The translations under genes were made by a program, and so were the position numbers. From an uncultured Verrucomicrobiota bacterium (GTDB taxonomy: Bacteria; Verrucomicrobiota; Verrucomicrobiia; Chthoniobacterales; SZAS-18), in the NCBI GenBank assembly GCA_937871685.1, contig CALMOL010000165.1, positions 1 through 7,182 of the forward strand: a stretch of DNA of 7,182 bases, read 5' to 3'. Under the pieces are notes generated by a model that saw nothing but the letters and a program-made list of their open reading frames with translations, ran no database searches and was not told where the DNA came from. Shown piece after piece: positions 1-7,182 of the stretch (its first letter is position 1; the number at the start of each line of letters is the position of its first letter).

Positions 1-78
1 GGTGTTGGGTTGGGACGAAGGGACTTCTTTCTTGGACGCCGTTTTCGGGGTAATGCTCCCGCCCAATTTTTTGCCGCC
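1..78 (+). other. Leader region upstream of the DAHP synthase gene
   Basis: This stretch precedes the ATG at 79. An in-frame TTG at 10 would add 23 residues, but that extension (rich in Arg, Gly and Phe) has no counterpart in AroG-type enzymes, so I treat the region as non-coding leader. There is no purine-rich ribosome binding site before the ATG; the bases immediately upstream are a T run followed by GCCGCC. TTGGAC at 32-37 and TAATGC at 51-56 resemble promoter boxes, but they are only 13 bp apart, too close for an ordinary sigma-70 promoter. The true promoter may lie left of the window. Confidence 0.4.
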
Positions 79-1146
79 ATGTCCCAGGTCAACGATGTCC
101 GCGTCCGTTCCATCCAGCGCATGGTGGCGCCGCGGGAGCTGAAGGAGGCGCTGCCGCTCGGCGCCGAGGCGCGCGAGACCGTGCTCGAAGGCCGCCGCGC
201 GGTGGAGCGGATCATCCAGCGCCGCGACCCGCGGCTGCTCGTCATCGCCGGCCCGTGCTCGATTCATGACCCGACGGGCGCGTTGGAATACGCGCGGCGG
301 CTCGTGGCGCTGCGCCGGGAGCTGGCGCCGCACGCGGAGATCGTGATGCGCGTGTATTTCGAGAAGCCGCGCACCGTGGTGGGCTGGAAGGGATTGATCC
401 ACGACCCGCACCTCAACGGCTCGCGCGACATGGGCACCGGCATCCGGCTCGCGCGCGAGTTGCTGGCCGAGATCGTCGGGATGGGCCTTCCGACGGCCAC
501 GGAGTTCCTCGATCCGCTGGTGCCGCAATTCATCGCCGACCTCGTGAGCTGGGCGGCCATCGGCGCGCGCACCACGGAGTCGCAAACGCACCGTGAACTG
601 GCGAGCGGACTCTCGATGCCGGTGGGATTCAAGAACGGCACCGACGGCGAACTGCAGACCGCGCTGGACGCGATGAAGTCGGCGCGTCATCCGCACTCGT
701 TCCTCGGCATCGACCAGGAAGGCTTCACGAGCGTGGTCCATTCCCTCGGCAATCCGCTCGGCCACCTCGTGCTGCGCGGCGGCCGGGCGCGGACGAACTT
801 CGATCCGGGCTCCATCGCCGACGCCGGGATGCGCCTGCGCCGCGAAGGAATGCCGCCTGCGCTGATGGTGGATTGCTCGCACGCCAACTCCGGCAAGGAG
901 CACGCGCGCCAGGAGTTCGTGTGGCGCAACGTCCTCGCCCAACGCCGTGCCGATCCCGAGAGCCCGGTGATCGGCCTGATGCTCGAGTCCTACCTTGAGG
1001 AAGGCCGCCAGGAAGTGCCCGCGGACCGCGCGGCGCTTCGGCCCGGCGTGAGCGTGACCGACGCCTGCATCGGCTGGGACGAGACCGCCGAGCTGCTGCG
1101 CGAGCTAGCTCCCGCCGCCGTGGCCGGCTGGGCGTGGCCGGATTGA
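79..1146 (+). CDS. aroG: 3-deoxy-7-phosphoheptulonate (DAHP) synthase, class I AroG/AroF/AroH type
   Basis: This cytoplasmic enzyme (EC 2.5.1.54) condenses phosphoenolpyruvate with erythrose 4-phosphate, committing carbon to the shikimate pathway for aromatic amino acids. The 355-residue product matches the roughly 350-residue E. coli AroG family in length and colinear motifs. Visible motifs are GPCSIHD (residues 58-64), RVYFEKPRT (91-99), VGWKGLIHDP (101-110), IGARTTESQ (161-169), GFKNGTDG (183-190), CSHANS (266-271), ESYLEEG (303-309) and TDACIGW (327-333). By alignment from memory to AroG, the metal ligands are Cys60, His268, Glu303 and Asp328. The PEP/phosphate-binding basic residues are Arg91, Lys96, Arg164, Lys185 and Arg233. 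All are present, so the enzyme should be active. The ATG at 79 is chosen because MSQVNDVRVRSIQ aligns with the AroG N-terminus; the upstream TTG gives a non-homologous extension. The N-terminal segment and the region around residues 145-180 used for allosteric control are retained, so feedback inhibition is likely. Whether Phe, Tyr or Trp is the effector cannot be decided here; the symbol denotes the family, not effector specificity. The gene is convergent with uma2, with a 75-bp gap. Confidence 0.96.
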   Translation: MSQVNDVRVRSIQRMVAPRELKEALPLGAEARETVLEGRRAVERIIQRRDPRLLVIAGPCSIHDPTGALEYARRLVALRRELAPHAEIVMRVYFEKPRTVVGWKGLIHDPHLNGSRDMGTGIRLARELLAEIVGMGLPTATEFLDPLVPQFIADLVSWAAIGARTTESQTHRELASGLSMPVGFKNGTDGELQTALDAMKSARHPHSFLGIDQEGFTSVVHSLGNPLGHLVLRGGRARTNFDPGSIADAGMRLRREGMPPALMVDCSHANSGKEHARQEFVWRNVLAQRRADPESPVIGLMLESYLEEGRQEVPADRAALRPGVSVTDACIGWDETAELLRELAPAAVAGWAWPD

Positions 1147-1162
1147 TCCCAAGCCGACGGGG

Positions 1163-1212
1163 TTTGCCGCAGAGAGCACAGAGGGGAAATTATCGCCTCT
1201 GAGCAACGCTGC
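1163..1212. repeat. Short copy of a CCGCAGAG-type intergenic dyad repeat
   Basis: This sits in the gap between two convergent stops. It begins TTTGCCGCAGAG (1163-1174), identical to 1735-1746, and continues AGCACAGAGG, which matches 1755-1764 with one substitution. It is therefore the longer repeat minus one 8-base unit. It can fold imperfectly: CAGAGG (1179-1184) pairs with CCTCTG (1196-1201), GC (1176-1177) with GC (1203-1204), and GCAG (1169-1172) with CTGC (1209-1212), around an 11-nt loop. By position it could stop transcription of both convergent genes, but no T tract follows it on either strand, so an ordinary intrinsic terminator is not supported. Confidence 0.6.
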
Positions 1213-1221
1213 CGCGGTCTC

Positions 1222-1695
1222 TCAGCGAAAGATTTCCGCCACGTCGATCTCGATGCCGAGCGCCTCGTCGCGCAACGCTCCCTCACCGTAGGTGCGGCTG
1301 GGGCCGTTTTTCGGCAGGTGGGTGACGACGCGCACCTGCGGCATGATGACCCAGCAGGAGCCCACCCCGTGCGTCAAGTATTGGCGCGTCTTGTTCATCA
1401 ATGCCCCAAGAACTTGGTGTGGAGACAAGACCTCCACAACCAGCAGCGGCGGTTTGGTCACCTCCTCGATATCCTCTTCGAAGTCGGCGGGCAAGATGTC
1501 CCGGGGATAGATGCAGATGTCCGGGATGGTTTGCCAGCCGTCCAAGTTCAAGTTGAGCTGCTGCAACGCAACCAGCCGCTCATCAATCCGCTCCAGGAGG
1601 AAGCCCAGGCGCTGGGCCGTGCGGGCGTGTCTGAGACTGGGCACGGGGCGGTCTTCGTGGATTTCGTCGGCTTGCAGGACCGGGATGAGATGCAT
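1222..1695 (-). CDS. Uma2-family (DUF820) putative endonuclease, short form
   Basis: The 157-residue protein carries the Uma2/DUF820 signature, a PD-(D/E)XK-like nuclease fold. It has IPDICIYP (57-64, candidate acidic residue Asp59), then PPLLVVEVLSP (82-92, Glu88), then a Lys at 102 in NKTRQY, with the usual nine-residue spacing from LSP to Lys. GVGSCWVIMP (110-119) stands where the family has GVxEYWLVDP, and the C-terminus ends in GIEIDVAEIF (147-156), the family's typical closing motif. Cellular function is not established for most of this family; it is often annotated as a restriction-like endonuclease without proven partners, and I see no methylase nearby. The start is well constrained: an in-frame TAG lies four codons upstream of the ATG at 1695. 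No Shine-Dalgarno is visible. The protein lacks the longer N-terminal helix and the ELIDG-like strand of typical members of about 190 residues, so it is a short variant, possibly N-terminally eroded. It follows ppdK on the same strand, 128 bp away across a hairpin repeat, and is bracketed by two repeat copies. Confidence 0.82.
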   Translation of the reverse strand: MHLIPVLQADEIHEDRPVPSLRHARTAQRLGFLLERIDERLVALQQLNLNLDGWQTIPDICIYPRDILPADFEEDIEEVTKPPLLVVEVLSPHQVLGALMNKTRQYLTHGVGSCWVIMPQVRVVTHLPKNGPSRTYGEGALRDEALGIEIDVAEIFR

Positions 1696-1734
1696 GGCCG
1701 CAGCCTACCGCTCGGCGGTGGCGAGGCGAGGAAA

Positions 1735-1811
1735 TTTGCCGCAGAGGCGCAGAGAGCGCAGAGGACTGAATCTTCTTTGTGCATGCTCTTCGACCTCTGC
1801 GTCTCTGCGGC
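1735..1811. repeat. Long CCGCAGAG-type dyad repeat with 17-bp stem between ppdK and uma2
   Basis: The left arm GCCGCAGAGGCGCAGAG (1738-1754) is complementary to CTCTGCGTCTCTGCGGC (1795-1811) across all 17 positions, with a single G-T wobble, around a 40-nt loop. The left side is built of near-identical short units (CCGCAGAG, GCGCAGAG, then GCGCAGAG again after one A), so it is also a micro-tandem array. The first 12 bases and positions 1755-1764 recur in the shorter copy at 1163-1184. It lies between the ppdK stop and the uma2 start on the same strand. It could reduce read-through or protect the ppdK mRNA 3' end, but there is no T tract for intrinsic termination. It looks like a dispersed REP-like genomic repeat; confirming that needs the rest of the genome. 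Confidence 0.75.
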
Positions 1812-1823
1812 CAACCCTTCGGA

Positions 1824-4598
<2,775 letters not shown>

Positions 4599-4664
4599 GG
4601 GACGAGTAGGGACGGAAGGAAAGATGGCGCAGGCGCGCGAGGGGGGAGCGAGGCTAAACGGCTG

Positions 4665-4698
4665 ATCCCGTGGGGCAAGAAGCGAAGTTTCGCGGGAT
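4665..4698 (-). other. Inverted repeat in the ppdK upstream region
   Basis: ATCCCG (4665-4670) is perfectly complementary to CGGGAT (4693-4698). Within the loop, GCGAA and TTCGC (4682-4693) form a competing small dyad around two bases. It lies about 66 bp upstream of the ppdK ATG and could be in its 5' untranslated region. Stems this short occur by chance in GC-rich DNA, so a regulatory role is only a possibility. Confidence 0.25.
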
Positions 4699-4862
4699 GG
4701 ATTTGGTGCTTGCTCTGGTCGAGGCCGCTTTGCTTCGTCAGGCAGATCGAGGAATTCAAGTCAATCGGCAATCCTACCGATAGCGGCTGGGGTGCCCGGC
4801 GCTCATGTCTAAGAATGCCACCAACTCTCTTGCCTTCGGCGGGCCGCCGGAATTTTCACTTT

Positions 4863-4875
4863 CGCCGTCACGGCG
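4863..4875. other. Perfect 13-base palindrome CGCCGTCACGGCG
   Basis: Six bases on each side are perfectly symmetrical around C4869. The palindrome is nested between ACTTTC (4858-4863) and its complement GAAAGT (4896-4901). It lies 117 bp upstream of the exported-protein start, a place where an operator could sit. No known regulator site is recognised. Confidence 0.3.
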
Positions 4876-4907
4876 CGTCGCGGACAGCGTGGTCTGAAAG
4901 TAATGCA

Positions 4908-4917
4908 CTCGATCGAG
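4908..4917. other. Perfect 10-base palindrome CTCGATCGAG
   Basis: This is an uninterrupted self-complementary decamer 75 bp upstream of the exported-protein start. Together with the palindrome at 4863-4875 and the hairpin at 4929-4949 it makes three dyads within about 90 bp. I know no regulator that matches it, and chance occurrence is possible. Confidence 0.25.
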
Positions 4918-4928
4918 CGCGATAAAGC

Positions 4929-4949
4929 CAGCCGCCGACGTTGCGGCTG
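4929..4949 (+). other. Seven-base-pair hairpin in the leader of the exported-protein gene
   Basis: CAGCCGC (4929-4935) pairs perfectly with GCGGCTG (4943-4949) around a 7-nt loop. It ends 42 bp upstream of the ATG at 4992, so it may be in the 5' untranslated region. No T tract follows on the plus strand, so it is not a standard intrinsic terminator. Confidence 0.35.
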
Positions 4950-4991
4950 TTCCATCTGCCTGCCTTCGTCAAATCCAACTCCCATGATTCC

Positions 4992-7182
4992 ATGAATCCG
5001 CTTTGCGTCCGTCACCTTCTCCTCTCAGCGGTTGCCCTGCTCTCGATGGCGGCATCATTGCCCGCCCAACAGGCAGACTTCCTTGCCCCGCCCACGCCGA
5101 TCGTGAACGGACAGGTGAACGCCATCCTGGTGGACGGCAACACCGCCTACCTCGGCGGCAAGTTTGACAAGGTTGGCCAGGCCACCGGCGCGCTGGTGGT
5201 CTTCGACGCCGCCACCCGGCAAATCCAATCCGGGTGGCCCTACGTGGATGGCATCGTGAATATCGCCATCCCGGACGGGGCCGGCGGCTTTTACATCGGC
5301 GGTCAATTCAAATATGTGGGCGGCCTGTATCGTCCCTGCCTCGCGCGCATTCGGGCGGACAAGACGGTGGACCCGTCCTTCGACGCCGGCATCCAGCCGG
5401 AGACCGACCAGTTCGGCACCGGCGTGGGCGGCATCGGACGATTCGCGGCCAAGACCCGCAAGCCGAGCGCGGTCTGGTCGTTGCTGCTAGAAAACGACCC
5501 AGGGCGCGGCGCCGTGCTGTATGTCGGCGGTTTCTTCCGCCGCATGAACGGTTTCGCGGAGCGCTACGGCCTCGCCGCGGTCAATCCCGCCACGGGAGCG
5601 CTCAAGGCCTGGGATCCCTACGTGACGTCCAGCGAAAATCGGGTTTACCTGACGCAAAGCGACGAAGAGTTCGAGGGGTCCGGCGTCGTGTATGCAATGA
5701 CCAAGCTGGGCGACACGCTCTACATCGGCGGGAACTTCTCGAGCCTGAACCGCCCCAACCCGTATCCTCCTGCCAACTTCACCCAGGGGAAGTATCGCGG
5801 CGAAGGCGCGGCGGCCCGGCGTAACCTTGCCGCCATCAGCCTCGCCACGGGCGCGGCAACGAGCTGGAACCCGAACGCCGGCCAGGCCTACGACGTGCAG
5901 ATCCTGGTGCCGCGGTGCCTGGCGGTCTATGCGGACGCTGAGATCGTCGTCGGCGGCCGGATGGACTACAACGCCGGCGCGCCGCTCATCGCTGGCCAAG
6001 CCCGCGCCAGCGGCCTCGCGAAGATTGATGCCGTGACGGGCGAGCTGTCGGGCTGGAACCCCGCCTATTCCAACCGGTGCTCGAATCCGGCCCAGGTGGA
6101 ATCGATGCTCGTGAGTGGGCAAAACCTCTACGTGGCTTCAAGCGAGGGGTGCTTCGACAACGGCCCTTACTACCAAGTCAGCCTCATCACCGGCGTGAAG
6201 AGCGCCTCCTGGATCGCCACCCGTGGTGGCGGCCAATATAACCCCCTCGTCGTCACGACCGACGGATCGGAAATTGTGCTGGGCGGGGCCGGGGCCGGCG
6301 TAGAATTCGTGAATCCAACCAGCGCCGCCCCGAGCAGCGTGCAACCAGACACTACGTTCGACCGGGACTTCCGCACCCAGTTCTCGGTCGGCAGCTCCTC
6401 GGCGGGCCAGACGATCCGCACCATCGCTTTTTCCGGCGGACTGATGCTGGTGGGCGGGGACTACAATGCCTACTCGACGGTTTCCGCGTCCAACCTCGCG
6501 TCCTTCGATGTCGTCACCGGCAAGCCGCGCGTCTGGGCCGCGGGCGTGACCGCGTCCAGCGTCGTGCCGGAAGTCTTCGCCCTCGCGAAGTCCGGCTCTG
6601 CCATCTATGTCGGCGGCACGTTCGAGCGGGCTAACAATTCCACCCGCACCCGTCTTGCCGGCTTCGACGCCAACACCGGCGCGCTTCTCACGTGGAATGC
6701 CTCGGCCGACGCGCCGGTCCGCTCGATGACCTCGATCGGGAACACGCTCTACCTCGCGGGCGACTTCGGCAACGTGAACGGCAACGTCGCCCGCATCGGC
6801 CTCGCCGCGCTGGACGCCACCACCGGCGCAGCCACCGCTTGGAACCCGGCGCTGAACAACCTGGCGAAAGCCGTCGTGACCGATGGTGCCACCATCTTCG
6901 CCGGCGGCAACTTCACCCAGGTCAACGGCACGGTCCCGCGCCGGGGAATCGCCGCCTTCGACCTCGCGGGCAATGTCCTCGCCTTCGATGCCAACGTGGC
7001 CGTCGGCAGCAACCGCTCGGTGACCTGTCTCGCGCTGGCCGGCACCACGCTCTTCGCCGGTGGCGAGTTCAACGGGGCCGGCTCGGTCAACGGCACCCTC
7101 ACCCGCAACTACGCGGCCGCCTTCGACAAGGTGACCGGCGCGGCCAACGACTCCTCGGGCGGCAACGCGGTGCTCACGGCCG
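4992..7182 (+). CDS. Exported beta-propeller repeat protein (delta-60/DUF5122-like), 3' end outside the window
   Basis: Reading from the ATG at 4992, the frame is open without a stop to the last base: 730 codons plus one base. Residues 1-25 look like a signal peptide: Arg7 and His8, then a hydrophobic run LLLSAVALLSMAASL (9-23), with probable cleavage after LPA at residue 25. The product should cross the inner membrane by Sec. The rest is repeats of a beta-propeller type. The blade core (L/I)(Y/F)xGGxF occurs near residues 53, 101, 177, 244, 538, 587, 635 and 687, with weaker versions near 318, 380, 428 and 485. Each is usually followed by LAAxDxxTG and TGxxxxW(N/D)P, as at 201-209, 286-294, 349-357, 562-569 and 611-619. 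This resembles delta-60/DUF5122 propeller repeats common in large surface or secreted proteins of Bacteroidota, Verrucomicrobiota and myxobacteria, whose functions are mostly unknown; adhesion or carbohydrate binding would be a guess. There is no catalytic motif in the visible part. The ATG is chosen for the signal peptide immediately after it; no Shine-Dalgarno precedes it. A C-terminal sorting or anchoring domain could lie beyond the edge. Confidence 0.88.
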   Translation, partial: MNPLCVRHLLLSAVALLSMAASLPAQQADFLAPPTPIVNGQVNAILVDGNTAYLGGKFDKVGQATGALVVFDAATRQIQSGWPYVDGIVNIAIPDGAGGFYIGGQFKYVGGLYRPCLARIRADKTVDPSFDAGIQPETDQFGTGVGGIGRFAAKTRKPSAVWSLLLENDPGRGAVLYVGGFFRRMNGFAERYGLAAVNPATGALKAWDPYVTSSENRVYLTQSDEEFEGSGVVYAMTKLGDTLYIGGNFSSLNRPNPYPPANFTQGKYRGEGAAARRNLAAISLATGAATSWNPNAGQAYDVQILVPRCLAVYADAEIVVGGRMDYNAGAPLIAGQARASGLAKIDAVTGELSGWNPAYSNRCSNPAQVESMLVSGQNLYVASSEGCFDNGPYYQVSLITGVKSASWIATRGGGQYNPLVVTTDGSEIVLGGAGAGVEFVNPTSAAPSSVQPDTTFDRDFRTQFSVGSSSAGQTIRTIAFSGGLMLVGGDYNAYSTVSASNLASFDVVTGKPRVWAAGVTASSVVPEVFALAKSGSAIYVGGTFERANNSTRTRLAGFDANTGALLTWNASADAPVRSMTSIGNTLYLAGDFGNVNGNVARIGLAALDATTGAATAWNPALNNLAKAVVTDGATIFAGGNFTQVNGTVPRRGIAAFDLAGNVLAFDANVAVGSNRSVTCLALAGTTLFAGGEFNGAGSVNGTLTRNYAAAFDKVTGAANDSSGGNAVLTA

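Larger units (their letters stand above)
4599..4991. promoter_or_regulatory. Divergent intergenic region between ppdK and the exported-protein gene
   Basis: This 393-bp stretch should hold the promoters of both divergent genes, since each starts at one edge. I could not identify a convincing -35/-10 pair for either direction: TTGACT occurs on the minus strand at 4758-4763, but no good -10 lies downstream. There is no Shine-Dalgarno at either end. Short minus-strand frames at 4493-4771 and 4809-5015 have no recognisable family, are rich in Arg and Pro, and overlap the neighbouring genes, so I do not call them. The region contains several small dyads, listed separately. No tRNA, transposon end or CRISPR unit is visible. 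Confidence 0.5.

Noticed and set aside
10..78. Upstream TTG start that would lengthen DAHP synthase by 23 residues
   Set aside because: The extension is basic and unlike AroG-family N-termini, and the ATG at 79 gives the normal family length and alignment.
1738..1811. Calling the hairpin an intrinsic terminator of ppdK
   Set aside because: The loop is 40 nt and no T tract follows on the minus strand, so it does not fit the standard model; kept as a repeat.
1163..1811. Possible CRISPR array or transposon ends
   Set aside because: There are only two repeat copies of unequal length with a protein gene between them, no regular spacers, no target-site duplication that I can identify and no transposase.
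4735..4770. TTGACT on the minus strand as the ppdK promoter -35 box
   Set aside because: No acceptable -10 element lies 16-18 bases downstream, so the hexamer alone is not enough.
4809..5015. A 68-codon minus-strand frame in the divergent intergenic region
   Set aside because: It has no recognisable homology, is rich in Arg, and overlaps the signal-peptide codons of the exported-protein gene.
5487..6122. Antisense 211-codon minus-strand frame within the exported-protein gene
   Set aside because: The plus strand has an uninterrupted signal peptide plus repeat architecture over the same span; the antisense translation has no motif.

Overview
The window is GC-rich coding DNA, with G/C dominating third codon positions. 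It is most likely a chromosomal segment of a Verrucomicrobiota-like bacterium. That assignment is an inference from four things: the wording of the PPDK motifs together with a Lys-rich N-terminal tail, a small Uma2-family gene, a secreted protein built of delta-60/DUF5122-like propeller repeats, and the lack of Shine-Dalgarno motifs before every start. No rRNA or other phylogenetic marker is present, so the phylum is tentative.

Layout, left to right. Positions 1-78 are the leader of a plus-strand class I (AroG-type) DAHP synthase gene (79-1146), the first step of the shikimate pathway. A 75-bp convergent gap holds an imperfect dyad repeat. A minus-strand Uma2-family (DUF820, PD-(D/E)XK-like) gene follows at 1222-1695. 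The 128-bp gap upstream of it holds a second, longer copy of the same CCGCAGAG-type repeat, with a 17-bp stem. A complete minus-strand pyruvate,phosphate dikinase gene (ppdK, 924 aa) fills 1824-4598. A 393-bp divergent intergenic region (4599-4991) contains several short perfect dyads but no convincing gene or promoter. From 4992 to the right edge, one plus-strand frame stays open with no stop. It encodes at least 730 residues of an exported protein: a signal peptide, then about twelve beta-propeller-type repeats of the form (Y/F)xGGxF ... TGxxxxWNP.

How the genes relate. PPDK interconverts pyruvate and PEP, and DAHP synthase consumes PEP, so the two enzymes meet at one metabolite. They lie on opposite strands with uma2 between them, so they are not an operon. 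uma2 lies downstream of ppdK in the same orientation, but the hairpin repeat separates them. The secreted protein is divergent from ppdK and appears unrelated.

The most notable points are the repeat pair bracketing uma2, the Ser in place of the usual regulatory Thr beside the PPDK catalytic His, and the large exported repeat protein cut by the window edge. I found no convincing evidence of an undescribed multi-gene system.
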